Assembly (NCBI GenBank): GCA_937625935.1
Contig: OW569378.1
Span: forward strand, 124,001-188,000
Reading direction: 5' to 3'
DNA: 64,000 nucleotides
Source of the DNA: Tetramitus jugosus
Taxonomy: Eukaryota > Heterolobosea > Eutetramitea > Acrasida > Vahlkampfiidae
Made by a program: the position numbers and the translations under genes. Below are positions 10,430 to 21,159 of the stretch, piece after piece (position 1 is the first letter of the stretch; every line of letters begins with the position of its first letter). Under the pieces are notes generated by a model. The model did no database searches, was not told the DNA's origin, and was given only the letters and a program-made list of their open reading frames with translations.

Positions 10430-12517
10430 TCACTGGTCTTCGTCAGAACGATCTTCATCGAAACTTTCTTCCTCAGTTTCGTATTCTGAACCTTCTTCTT
10501 CTTCTTCTTCACTTGTTCCAGTTTCTTCTTCCTCCTTCTTGCCTTCTTGCATCATTCGAACGAGATCAGCACTCAAAAATGTGACACATTCACTAAAAGT
10601 AATTTGTTGATTGTTCCATGGATCGATATGGTTGAGCCAATAGTCGATATCATTCTCTGTTCTTTCAGGGTTCATTGTGAGCAAAAGTTTACGGAACTCG
10701 GCTTCGTTGATGACACCATTCTTGTCATTATCAAACTGCTTGAAGAGCTTGACAAACTTGGAAAGAAATCTCTCATGACCCTTCAATTGGAAATCAAGTA
10801 GTACTTTCAAAAATTCATTGTATGGAATCTTGTTGTCCCTTAACAACTCCTTCTTGTTCTTCTGCCTTCTCAAATTCAGCTTGTTGATTGCGTCTTGTAC
10901 CTTAACAATAACGTTCACAGAGTCCTCCTTGTTGTACATGTATTTGATGATATCTACCCATTCTTCTTCATTCAACACACCAATTGCACCCATCTTCTTT
11001 TGGAGAATGGCAATAATTTCTGAATCTATCTTCTTTGGATACTTTCCCTTGACGTACACCCTCAGTAACTCTGCAACTGTATCACATAGCTGTCTTTGTA
11101 CAAATCTAAACTCTTCATCAATCTCATTCCTTAGAATCTTTCCGAACACTGCCACACTGTTATCATCTGGAGTGTACTTCTTAACACCTTGGGTAATAGC
11201 ACTCGCCCACTCCAGAATCAAATTCTTCAAGCCATACTTTTGATTCAAATAAGTATACAAATGTTGTTCCATCGTTTCTCTAGGTAGTTGATTGTCTACA
11301 CACTTTTGATCAAACTTAGACTTTGAAGCATATATCTCATCGATGATTTCTCTAATTTGTTTTAAAGAGAGTACCTTCGATATCTTTGGGGCAGGCTTAC
11401 TGGAAATAGACGACTCGTTTCCACTCGCATTCTTTGAAGAGTTAAGTAAGTGCTTGGGAGAAGTATTGATCTGAGTAGAAATCTTTTGACGATTGAGCTG
11501 GAATTGTCTTAATCTGTTTTTGTGTTTTTCGAGCTCTGTTCTCAAGTAACCAACTTCTTCAATGAATTTCTCTTTCTCTGCTTCGAATTGTTCGGCCAAC
11601 TTATTCTTTGCTGCTTCGTTCTCCAGGGTTTCTTTCTCTAAAATTTCAGCTGCTTCTAGCAACTGTCCTATCTCTTGATCTGAAATGGAGCAGGTCAGTT
11701 AAGAACATTGAGGGAAAAGAAAAATATTATGCATACCAGATCGTTCCAAATCTTTGGTTACAATACTTGAAAACTTGTAATATTGGGAGAGCAGCGTGTC
11801 ATAACTAAAGAAGGCCGAAGAAACTACTGATGAGATGTATGGATGGGACTCACTCAATTTCTCTAGAAATCCTGTTAACATTTTTGATATCACAACTCTT
11901 TGTTTCTCCATGCTCTCTGGTGCAGTCACTCCAATGTTAGATGATAATTCAATCCAAGTGTTGCTCAATTCCTCTTCTGTTTTTGTTGAGTTTGGCTCTT
12001 GGTTCACAACCAAGAACAGATCTCGCAAGTGGTTCAAATCTAATCGATCATTGCTGGAGGATATTTGAATTGAATTTTTACCTGTTTGAGCTACCTCTCT
12101 CGCTACAGGCTCCCCAGAAGTCGGTATCGTATTGGGAAAGTCAGTGTCTGGAATATCTGTCAGAGGTGTGCCATTGAATGACTCAAGATTTGTCAAAGAA
12201 ACAATAATCTCATCTTCGTCTGACTCTGACAAGTTAATGTACAAATGTTTCAAACTTGGAAGGGAGAAGAGACCACTCATGATTGAACCCAAATCAGAGA
12301 ATTCATTTTGAGTGAGATCCAAGAATTCCAAACGGGCGAGACCTGACATGTCAGAAGGGAGTTTGGTCAATTTGTTTTGACCGAGTCTCAGAATTTTGAG
12401 ATTCTTTAGCTTAATGAGGTCTGGCATAACCTCTTCCAGAGAGGTTAGGTGGCAATCCTCAAGAGTAACTTCTGTAGCATCAGGGAAGTTGAACAGTATT
12501 TCTTTCACCTTATTCAT
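10430..12517 (-). CDS. Leucine-rich repeat / coiled-coil / EF-hand protein
   Basis: Two exons (12517-11737, 11679-10430) join in phase 1 across a 57-nt intron to give 676 residues. The start is the first ATG; 22 codons upstream are open but contain no ATG. Residues ~5-130 are leucine-rich repeats (LKNLKILRLGQNKLTKLP, LARLEFLDLTQNEFSDLG). The second exon opens with a Glu/Lys coiled coil. Near the C-terminus is an EF-hand with an intact loop (DNDKNGVINEAEF), a second degenerate hand (DPWNNQQITFSEC), and an acidic tail of mostly Glu/Asp. The combination recalls axonemal or basal-body scaffolds, but I cannot name an orthologue. It is the only gene here ending in TGA. Confidence 0.75.
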
Positions 12518-12887
12518 GATCGGTATCTTTCTCACTTGTAAAATGCAAGTTCTTTGCTTTTTTATCTCGTTTCGCAACACCAAAACTGTTTAGAATTTCT
12601 TGTAATGAGCGAAACGGCAAGACGGAAAAAACCGTAGTGATCATAACTCCGCCTTCGACTCGCAGTGTGGCTTGTTGCCTTCAAAAAGTTTGCTGGAGCT
12701 TGGGTACGTACTGTTGTCGTGGACAGTCATATTGAATTGTTGATGACCAACACATGAAACATTCCTCTCAAGAGATCTCGTCGTGTATTTCTTTCCCACC
12801 AAAAAATTCAAGTTTTCCCGCCCACACCAACAAAAACAAAAGCTTTCGTGTCTCGTGCCAATCAAACAATTATAAAACAACAACAAG
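12518..12887. promoter_or_regulatory. Divergent promoter of LRR/EF-hand and OCIA-like genes
   Basis: This 370-bp spacer separates two start codons pointing away from each other. It contains TTTTCCCGCC at about 12813-12822, an E2F-like sequence, ~65 bp upstream of the plus-strand start, and a CAA-repeat leader (AAACAACAACAAG) immediately before the ATG at 12888. No conserved reading frame was found in it. Confidence 0.4.
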
Positions 12888-13453
12888 ATGGATCCACTGT
12901 CAAAAATTAAGGCTGCCAATTTTACAAAGGCTGATGAAGAAGTGTTGAAGGGATGCGGTAAATCCATGGTCATCTATGGTGGTATTGGTGGTCTTCTCTC
13001 TGCCAGTTCAGTTGGCTTTTTGTTGACCAGAAAGAAGCAAGCATTTCAACCAAGAATCCGAATCATTGTTACTTCATGTGTGTATCATCCCTAGGAGAAC
13101 TCTATTCGACGAATCATCGATTTTCATTTTTTCTTTTGTTGATTTTTTGGGCACCATGTGGCATTGTATGCGATATGCGTGTCAGTTGGTATGAGGTGAC
13201 GATAATACTGACCACACACACTCCACTCCACTATTTTTTTTTCCTTTGATTAGTGAGTATGATGATTGGTGTGTATGCAGGTGCAACAGTTGGTGCTGCT
13301 CAGTGCCTTCCACAACTTGTCAAATTGGATACACCATTGGGTGCACAAGCAAGAACCATGTTTGGAGGAGAGTTGCCATCATCATCTAATTCACAAGGCT
13401 CATCATCATCTCTGATTAAACGAACAGAAGAACCTGATGATCATTCACAATAA
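12888..13453 (+). CDS. Small OCIA-domain-like membrane protein
   Basis: Two exons (12888-13077, 13254-13453) join in phase 1 over a 176-nt intron to give 129 residues. The first half resembles an OCIA domain: an acidic/charged start (KADEEVLKGCGKSM), a Gly/Ser-rich hydrophobic segment (VIYGGIGGLLSASSVGFLL), a basic loop, and after the splice a second hydrophobic Gly/Ala segment (MMIGVYAGATVGAAQCL). OCIA proteins are small membrane proteins of endosomes or mitochondria. The tail is Ser-rich with no recognisable signal. The family call rests on pattern and length only. The exon join is well supported because it restores the second hydrophobic helix without a stop. Confidence 0.6.
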
Positions 13454-13677
13454 GAACCGAACTACCAATACAATCAATAAAAGAAGGCGGAGAATAAGTA
13501 ATGACACCTCCTGTCATGTCCTTTCCTAACAGAAAAAAACGAGTTCGACGACTCCTTCCGTCGTGCGACAAGACAACAACAACACCAGACACACACGATA
13601 AAACAAAGACACAATATACATAATAACCGACATCATCACCCCATCTATTGTAATTATATATAAATACAAGGCTAAAC

Positions 13678-16600
13678 ATGAGAAAGAATAATCAACACTC
13701 AAAAACATGGGACGGAAATGTAAAAAAGAATGCTCAGTCCTCTGCTCAGTCACCACAACAACAACAACATCAACATCAACAACATCAGCAACACCACCAG
13801 CAACAATCTCAAGTCAACATTAAAATTCACTTGAACAAGTATCAACATCACTTGATGACTCATGTACCGACTCAACTCACCATGGATCAACTCTTGTATC
13901 GACTGATTGAAGAGAGATCACTGTTTCACATGATTGGTAGTGTGTCTCAATACAGATTCAAGTACAATCACAAGGACACTGTCTATTATAATCAGACGAG
14001 TGCTGACTTGATTATTAAACAGGAGAAGAAACGAATACAAAAGGCATTAAAGAAAAAAACGGGTAGTAAACTGTTTCCATATGCTGCACCAGTGACTGCT
14101 TCTAGTACCACTGATAGTCATAGTAGTAGTAATAACAACAATAACAACAACAACAACAGTAATAACAGTAGCAGTCATAGTAGGAGCAATAGTAATAGCA
14201 GTAGTTATGAAAAGAGGACGAGTTCATCATCCGTCATTGATATTCTACCATTTGAAACACTGTACGAGCTCATACAACAACACTATTCCATCTCTAGATT
14301 TTCATCATCATCAACATCATCTCACACCATGAATCATCACAACAATAATAACAACAACAACAATAGTGACAATCATACTGGTGGTGGTAGTGGTGGTGGT
14401 ATTCAATTGATTGAATTGACATTGGACCCTCAATTGGATCCCAATCACTTTACGTCTCTGTTTGGTCAACCACTTGAATTTACGTGCAAGAATTATTTCA
14501 AGACATATGATCGATTCACCAACGACTCTATCACCATGCCCCAAAATCTTCAGTATTGTTTCCACTATTTGAATCATCATGGTGATGTCACGTTTAACAC
14601 ACAGGGCATATTCAGAGTCAACGGTTCTCATGCTCAAATGGAAAAGTATCGATTGTTGTGGACTCAGGGTATCTATGATGATCCAATCATCACGACTCAT
14701 GGTACCATGGATGACAATAACAACACTAGTGCAAAGAAGAATGTGCAGGAAAATGTGTTGAACATTGCAGGTGTATTGAAACTGTATCTGAGACAGTTGC
14801 CAGAACCATTGATTGAACACGTGTTTTTCAAGAATGTGAAAAATTTGTTTGCAGTGGAATCGATTACGGATGAGAGACGATTGAACGGACTGAGAAATCT
14901 GATTCATGAACTGTCGTTGAGTCACTATATCGTGTTGGAGCATTTGATGGCACTGTGTCACAAGATTCAAAAGAATAGTCATGTCAATAGTATGACGAGT
15001 CAAAATCTGGCGACATGTCTCTCACCCAACATTCTCTATGATCCAGTACAGGTACAGCCACCTGTGCCTACAATGACGAACAAGAGTGCAAATACGACTT
15101 CCAATACGACTGGTGTTGCTACTGCGGATACTAAGCCATCGTTGACACCAAAGGAGATGATGCAATTAAAGGTGCAAGAGACACGAATCATGAATGATAT
15201 TGTAGCGTTCATGATTGATAATTATACGAGTTTGTTTACGCACAGTGCCATCTATGATGATGAGTTGAGAGGATTGGAGGACTATACGACAGATTATGAC
15301 AAGAATCGAAAGCAGTATCAGAATGGTGCAGTGAACAATAATCATACATTGTTGAGTGGTGGTGGTGGTAATAGTACTAGTAGTGGTTCTTCTCAACCTT
15401 TGAATGCTGTTTCTACTGCCGCTTCAACTTCTTCTTCGTCCAACAACGAAAAGCAGTCAATACCATTGAGTGTATCTGCAGATAAGGGAACAGATGGTGA
15501 TGTATCATCTTCATCAGCTTCTTCATCTTTATCCCTCAGTGGAAACACGACATTAACAACGAATGCCTCCATGTTCACAAATCACAAGAGTGGTATTGTG
15601 AATATTGAAGTTATTCGAGGCATCAATTTGATTGCAGCAGACTCCAATGGCACATCTGATCCCTATGTACTCATTGAGCTCAACAAACAAATCAGTTCAA
15701 CACGGTTCATTCACAAGACTCTGAATCCAGTGTTCATGGAACAGTTTGATATGATTACGAATGACTACACAACAGATGTCATTAAAATATCAGTCTATGA
15801 TAGAGATAAGCTCATGTCTGATGATTTGTTGGGCAGAGCAGAAATCAAGTTATCCAGTGCTCCACACAGAGGTAAGAAACAAGTGTTCCATGTCCCGTTG
15901 TCTGACGTCAAGCACGGTTCGCTCGAAATTGCTATCACTCCAGTCAATTATGGGCAGTGGATCGAAAGAGCAGCATTGAAGCCAAAACCAAGCATGGTCA
16001 TTGTTCACAACAAGGCTCCGACGATTGCAGCACCATCCAAGGACAAGTCTATTGTTCATCATGCTGTCATCTCTGATCAGCTGATGAGTCAACAGCAACA
16101 GGTATCAACAACAGTTGGGGAAGAGAAGAAACATGAGTCAAACATTCCACAAAAGTCAATTCCATCTGATTTTATTGTCTCTGTGAGCAACAAGATCAAC
16201 TCCAATGTGCACTATCCAAAATTGTGTGCAGCAAGGAACAGTGCTCCGTTGCCATCTGATCCTTCACTCCACATGGAACAAATTTATTTGGATGCGTATG
16301 AACAAGCAGCATCCAAGCATGAATCACAGTTCCCATTCAATGATTACGCTGTGTTATTTGGCAATGATGTACAAATTGATTTCAAACATCAGCATTATGA
16401 TCACTCAGACTCAGGATTGTCATTGTTGTTGCCTGGTGATATGGATTGGACATCACTCAGGAGCATTGTGGAGGCACTAGAGGACAAAACAAGGTGGAAT
16501 GTCTTGTTCAAGACTATTCAGTGCTACGTGGCTCTTCTGATCCTGTTGTCAAACAGCAAGAATATCGATAGAATGCACATTCATTTGCCACAAGAGTTGA

Positions 16601-18423
16601 CCAAATTGGTGACTTACTTGGGAATACCATCCTTGGATCTGCTGAGTCAACTCACAAACAGCGATTCATCTATTCACTTTTTCGATTATTTGGTTCATCG
16701 TCTACTCAAGCACAACAAGTCACTGTTGGATGATGTGATTGGTGTGGCTCAAGTATTCCAATCCGAGTATTCTCACAGCAGTACAGTGAGACAATACATG
16801 AGTCAGACCACAATCGATCAACTCTACCAGAAGATGTCACAACATAATCACCATTATAGTCACCAACAGAGTGATCTTGTCAAACGATTGAGCCAGTTGG
16901 AGAACAGTGCGACACCTGGTCACAATATTCTCGAATTCCTTCATCAGATTTCTATTCGAGTGAACAAGATTGGTGCTGATAGGAATAACATGAGTCGGTT
17001 GAATCATTTGAGCTTTGCAAGCTTGGGTGAACATTCTCAGAGTATGATATTCGCACAGTCGTCTGATGAATCATTGCCCATTGATGTGTTAGAGTTTATA
17101 TCTGTGTTTGGCAACGATACACAGTCCATTGATGTCATCCAACAAGCAATCACTAGTTTGCATGTGTCCATGGAAAAGAAACTGGATGAATTGAACAACA
17201 TTGTTCCCCTAAACAATCTAAGATCAATGATCACTAATATGCGCTCGAGTGATACATCGAAAGCACAGGCATTGGCTCAGTTCCTCGGTGAACAATTTGT
17301 GCCTCACTTGCACGAGTTTGTCATCTATAATCCCACTGCTACTTCCTATCTTCCATTCTATGAGTTGTTGGAAGAGTGGAGAACGAGTGCTGAGATGAGA
17401 GATTGCATCGATGCAGTACATATTCCTCACTACAGTTTGCCAAGAGAGCTCTCTCGTGTGACAAGCATGGATCAAAGTCTCAGAAAGGACATATCAGTAC
17501 TTACCTCTTCACCCATACTCATCTCACTGATCAAATATCTGGCGATTATGGCACAGATTGGATCGAGAGGTGAATTGACTCACATAGGTGCTCACAACAT
17601 GCATGATATACTTGTGATGCTCGAGAGGACACAGAGCAGAAATGATTGGCAATTGATTGATTTCTTGGCTGATTTGATGCTCAAGGAGTTTGGTGCTTCG
17701 ATGCAACAGGCAGGTTCAGAGTTGAGTTGTACTGTGAAATCAATCATTGACACCATCCATTCTTTCCGTGGTGCCAAGAGAAACATGAATGAATACATGT
17801 CGAAACTGAGATCACTGACTCAGCAAGACAAGTGTATTTCTCAATTTGAACAAGAACTATCATTGTTGCCAATGAATGGCATTGAACAGACGATAACAAT
17901 TGTGTGCAAATTGTTCAATGGATCATCGCCATCGTCATCAGGTGAACAGAGTAGTGACTCCTTGGATGGAATCAAGGCTCTGTACACTCTGTTGCACAAA
18001 TTGTCCTGCCATTCGTATTGTGTACGAGGTTTCCTATTGGACAACATGTATTCGAACAAGCCAACTCTCAACACCAGTAACAATAGCCTGCGATCACTGG
18101 TGACAAGTTCAGAAAAGAATTATCAGTACCCTCGTGCCATATTGCGTCAAGTGAAGAGCATGAGTGATCTGATTCAATTGATGAATGAACCGAATCGCAC
18201 CACAGTGTCTCAGTTGCTAAATGGTAGGGGTGGATTGTTGAAGCGCGTGCTGGATCGAATCGAGTCATTGGAATGTGTGACTTATGGTCAAAGGTTGAAC
18301 GTGTCTGATCTGTACTCTCTGGTCGTCAAGCTGTCAGGGAACAAGAGCTCTTCATCCGAGTCAGAATCTGTTCTGCATGCCCTGCAAATGATGTTGCTGT
18401 TGGAGAATTATTCGGCACAATAA
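13678..18423 (+). CDS. Large RhoGAP and C2 domain protein
   Basis: Single 4.7-kb exon, 1581 residues. After a Gln/His- and Asn/Ser-rich N-terminus, a RhoGAP domain spans ~265-530: the arginine finger is in GIFRVNGS (~315), followed by VLKLYLRQLPEPLI and NLATCLSPNIL, the canonical helices. A low-complexity linker precedes a C2 domain at ~635-730 (VEVIRGINLIAADSNGTSDPYV, TLNPVFMEQFD, VYDRDKLMSDDLLG), whose aspartates match Ca2+-binding loops. The remaining ~800 residues are helical, rich in Leu and Ser, and unlike any domain I recognise. It should accelerate GTP hydrolysis on Rho/Rac proteins at Ca2+- or lipid-dependent membrane sites. It is the longest gene in the window and has no intron. Confidence 0.92.
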   Translation: MRKNNQHSKTWDGNVKKNAQSSAQSPQQQQHQHQQHQQHHQQQSQVNIKIHLNKYQHHLMTHVPTQLTMDQLLYRLIEERSLFHMIGSVSQYRFKYNHKDTVYYNQTSADLIIKQEKKRIQKALKKKTGSKLFPYAAPVTASSTTDSHSSSNNNNNNNNNSNNSSSHSRSNSNSSSYEKRTSSSSVIDILPFETLYELIQQHYSISRFSSSSTSSHTMNHHNNNNNNNNSDNHTGGGSGGGIQLIELTLDPQLDPNHFTSLFGQPLEFTCKNYFKTYDRFTNDSITMPQNLQYCFHYLNHHGDVTFNTQGIFRVNGSHAQMEKYRLLWTQGIYDDPIITTHGTMDDNNNTSAKKNVQENVLNIAGVLKLYLRQLPEPLIEHVFFKNVKNLFAVESITDERRLNGLRNLIHELSLSHYIVLEHLMALCHKIQKNSHVNSMTSQNLATCLSPNILYDPVQVQPPVPTMTNKSANTTSNTTGVATADTKPSLTPKEMMQLKVQETRIMNDIVAFMIDNYTSLFTHSAIYDDELRGLEDYTTDYDKNRKQYQNGAVNNNHTLLSGGGGNSTSSGSSQPLNAVSTAASTSSSSNNEKQSIPLSVSADKGTDGDVSSSSASSSLSLSGNTTLTTNASMFTNHKSGIVNIEVIRGINLIAADSNGTSDPYVLIELNKQISSTRFIHKTLNPVFMEQFDMITNDYTTDVIKISVYDRDKLMSDDLLGRAEIKLSSAPHRGKKQVFHVPLSDVKHGSLEIAITPVNYGQWIERAALKPKPSMVIVHNKAPTIAAPSKDKSIVHHAVISDQLMSQQQQVSTTVGEEKKHESNIPQKSIPSDFIVSVSNKINSNVHYPKLCAARNSAPLPSDPSLHMEQIYLDAYEQAASKHESQFPFNDYAVLFGNDVQIDFKHQHYDHSDSGLSLLLPGDMDWTSLRSIVEALEDKTRWNVLFKTIQCYVALLILLSNSKNIDRMHIHLPQELTKLVTYLGIPSLDLLSQLTNSDSSIHFFDYLVHRLLKHNKSLLDDVIGVAQVFQSEYSHSSTVRQYMSQTTIDQLYQKMSQHNHHYSHQQSDLVKRLSQLENSATPGHNILEFLHQISIRVNKIGADRNNMSRLNHLSFASLGEHSQSMIFAQSSDESLPIDVLEFISVFGNDTQSIDVIQQAITSLHVSMEKKLDELNNIVPLNNLRSMITNMRSSDTSKAQALAQFLGEQFVPHLHEFVIYNPTATSYLPFYELLEEWRTSAEMRDCIDAVHIPHYSLPRELSRVTSMDQSLRKDISVLTSSPILISLIKYLAIMAQIGSRGELTHIGAHNMHDILVMLERTQSRNDWQLIDFLADLMLKEFGASMQQAGSELSCTVKSIIDTIHSFRGAKRNMNEYMSKLRSLTQQDKCISQFEQELSLLPMNGIEQTITIVCKLFNGSSPSSSGEQSSDSLDGIKALYTLLHKLSCHSYCVRGFLLDNMYSNKPTLNTSNNSLRSLVTSSEKNYQYPRAILRQVKSMSDLIQLMNEPNRTTVSQLLNGRGGLLKRVLDRIESLECVTYGQRLNVSDLYSLVVKLSGNKSSSSESESVLHALQMMLLLENYSAQ

Positions 18424-18513
18424 AGATTTTCCTCCATTTTTCACTTGCGCTTTTTGCTGATAAAACAATCATCACTTGATCATTGCGTCTTGACTAATAA
18501 TTGAGAGAGACAA

Positions 18514-21090
18514 ATGAGAAGAAGACTGTACGCATTTCATCATCACTACCGATGCAGCAACAAACGACAATTGTCACTACTGACAACAACAAGCAAAGAT
18601 GTCGTCTTTCATTGTCACAGGAATTCTTCTGTTCTTGATCAACATGCATTCACTATCACCACCAAGAGAAATCTAGTCAATATCAATTCCATTATTTATT
18701 CTGATCCACCACAAGAGTCATCATCATCATCATCATCCACACCACCACCATCTACACCATCTGCACCATCATCATCATCATCTCATGACCAATCAATTTT
18801 GAATCATGAACATGATGCGAGACAACAAGAGATTAGAAAAACAACAAACAACAATAATCAACAACAACAACAATCCAATAACAGTCAATCGAATGAAGAA
18901 ACAACCACTTTTCGAGAGAATGATAAAGATTGGGAAGAACAAGAAGAACAAGAAACCAATCGAAAACTCAAGAGAATTGCACTCTATTGGGTGTATCCAA
19001 TTGCAATCATCATTGCATCCTATTCCATGTACTCTGATGATTCATTGGCTCGCATGTTCCGCACTCTCTATCACACTCTTCATCTCACCTATCTCTATCG
19101 GAAGCATCATCATCACAAGATGAAGAAGAATACAATGATGACTGATAATAATAATAGTATGAGTGAAGAAGAACATGAAGAACACGAGTTTCACATGTAC
19201 TGTGCTCAATACATGCTCAAGAATATCATTCTAGTCAATGGAGGTATATTTATAAAGATGGGACAAACGATTGCCAGTTTGCATCACATTGTACCTCCAG
19301 AGTACATTCATGTGTTCTCTACATGCTTTTCTTCTTCACCTAATCCTAATACTAGTTCTTCTCATATGAATGCTGATGGTGATAATGATAACAACAATAA
19401 GAAGAAGAAGAAGAATGAACCACTGCGATTGATTCATCAAGACTATCAAACCATTAGTCAAGTGTTTTATGAAGAATTTGGTCAATATCCACATCAAGTG
19501 TTTGATGCGTTTGATCCCATTCCATTCGCATGTGCTTCCATGGCTCAAGTGCACTTGGCTCGATTGAAGAATACTGGTGAACAAGTGGCAGTCAAGATTC
19601 AATACCAGGGACTCAAGGAACGACTCAATGGTGATTTTTATTATCTGGGACTGTTGAAACGATTCTTGTCCTCATTATCATCATCAGATGATAAGAATAC
19701 GAATACAGTTGGATGGTTATTGGATGATTTTTATCACAATACACTGGTAGAGTTGGATTTTGAGCAGGAGGCTCGCAACTGTGACTTGTTTCGTCAATTG
19801 TTTCACGAGTCGAGTCATGGACGAGTGACGAGTCCATTGATCCATTGGCCCTACACATCCAAACGAGTCATTACCATGGAGTACATTGATGGTGTTTCAT
19901 TCCAGTCACTTCAGCACCATACGACTACCACTACTACTACTACGACTACGACTAGTACCACAGATCAGAATCAGAAGACTGCTGCTACTACAAAGAAAAA
20001 GATGAATCGTAGCCAGCATAATAATGCTGTGAGAAATGAATTGTATCAATTGTTGTGTGATACGTATGGGAAGCAATTGTTTGTTCACGGTGTAGTCCAC
20101 ATGGATCCGCATCAAGGCAATATTCTTGTCAGAAGACAATCATCTTCTTCATCATCTTCATCTGCACCTATGCAACTGGTATTCTTGGATCATGGACTGT
20201 ATAGAAGATTGGATCCTGTTCTCAGATTGCACTATTGTAAGTTGTATGAATCGTTGGTATTGTCATCGTCATCATCTCATAAACATGAGGGTCATCACGC
20301 AAGTCATGATCCCTATGCCACTGTAGAACAATTCATGGATCGATATGTGAAGAAGGACAATAGACCAAAGTCTCCTTCATCATCATTGTCCCATTCATCT
20401 GCATTACCAATGATGAGCAACACGAGTCAAAAGCAGTTGTTTGCCAGTATGATACTCGGTATTCCGTATCATGAGCATGACATTGGCCTGTACTCCAGTC
20501 TATACAATGCTATGAAGATGAATACAGCATCAAGCACCAGCAGTCACAACACGAAACACATCCATCATGAGGCACAACGACCGAACGAGACACAGCAATA
20601 TGTATTGGATCATTGGAGAGAAATGATTCACATTCTATCAAAATTACCATCAGATGTTTTATTGCTCATGAAGACATCAGAGCTCTTGTTCAACTTGTTT
20701 TCTCAATTGCAACCTCAGTCTACACACAGCACTGAAAGCTCTGAAAACGTATCCAACGTGTCATACATGTCCTCTTTTGCCAAATATGCACGTCAAGCAT
20801 TGAATGAGCACTATTCTCTCGTGTTTCAAAATGAATTGAAGTCTGAGCTATTTCCAGAGAGGAGGCACAAGCGCAATCCCTCAAGTCTTTATGCTGAGGA
20901 TGAGTATGATGAGGGAGACAAGAACCAGATGCGGAACCAGCTTTCATTATGGTTTTCGACAAACTATTGGACATACTTGTTCAAGAGTGCTTGCAAGAAG
21001 GTTGAGTTGAAAGTGCAGTATTATCGCATCTGTTTAACATTGTATTGGGCTTATGTACGGTTTGCAGTCCACATAAATCATTCTCCCTAA
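18514..21090 (+). CDS. ABC1/COQ8 (ADCK-type) atypical kinase, membrane-anchored
   Basis: Single exon, 858 residues. A basic, hydroxylated N-terminus (MRRRLYAFHHHYR...) looks like a mitochondrial presequence, and a likely membrane helix lies at ~150-170 (ALYWVYPIAIIIASYSMY). UbiB-family marks follow in order: IKMGQ (~247), CASMAQVHLA (~343), VAVKIQYQG (~358), FEQEARN (~417), the HMDPHQGNIL catalytic loop (~528) and LDHGLYRRL (~558). The KxGQ signature and Ala-rich loop place it in the COQ8/ADCK1-2-5 clade, linked to coenzyme Q and mitochondrial lipid homeostasis. Three loops are expanded by Asn/Lys, Thr and Ser runs, including a 12-Thr run next to the hinge. The ADCK subtype is not resolved. 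Confidence 0.9.
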   Translation: MRRRLYAFHHHYRCSNKRQLSLLTTTSKDVVFHCHRNSSVLDQHAFTITTKRNLVNINSIIYSDPPQESSSSSSSTPPPSTPSAPSSSSSHDQSILNHEHDARQQEIRKTTNNNNQQQQQSNNSQSNEETTTFRENDKDWEEQEEQETNRKLKRIALYWVYPIAIIIASYSMYSDDSLARMFRTLYHTLHLTYLYRKHHHHKMKKNTMMTDNNNSMSEEEHEEHEFHMYCAQYMLKNIILVNGGIFIKMGQTIASLHHIVPPEYIHVFSTCFSSSPNPNTSSSHMNADGDNDNNNKKKKKNEPLRLIHQDYQTISQVFYEEFGQYPHQVFDAFDPIPFACASMAQVHLARLKNTGEQVAVKIQYQGLKERLNGDFYYLGLLKRFLSSLSSSDDKNTNTVGWLLDDFYHNTLVELDFEQEARNCDLFRQLFHESSHGRVTSPLIHWPYTSKRVITMEYIDGVSFQSLQHHTTTTTTTTTTTSTTDQNQKTAATTKKKMNRSQHNNAVRNELYQLLCDTYGKQLFVHGVVHMDPHQGNILVRRQSSSSSSSSAPMQLVFLDHGLYRRLDPVLRLHYCKLYESLVLSSSSSHKHEGHHASHDPYATVEQFMDRYVKKDNRPKSPSSSLSHSSALPMMSNTSQKQLFASMILGIPYHEHDIGLYSSLYNAMKMNTASSTSSHNTKHIHHEAQRPNETQQYVLDHWREMIHILSKLPSDVLLLMKTSELLFNLFSQLQPQSTHSTESSENVSNVSYMSSFAKYARQALNEHYSLVFQNELKSELFPERRHKRNPSSLYAEDEYDEGDKNQMRNQLSLWFSTNYWTYLFKSACKKVELKVQYYRICLTLYWAYVRFAVHINHSP

Positions 21091-21159
21091 CTTTTTCGAG
21101 TCTAGTTTTTGACTACTTTTTGATTGAACTACCGCAGATTATTGGACCTGGATCAAAGT

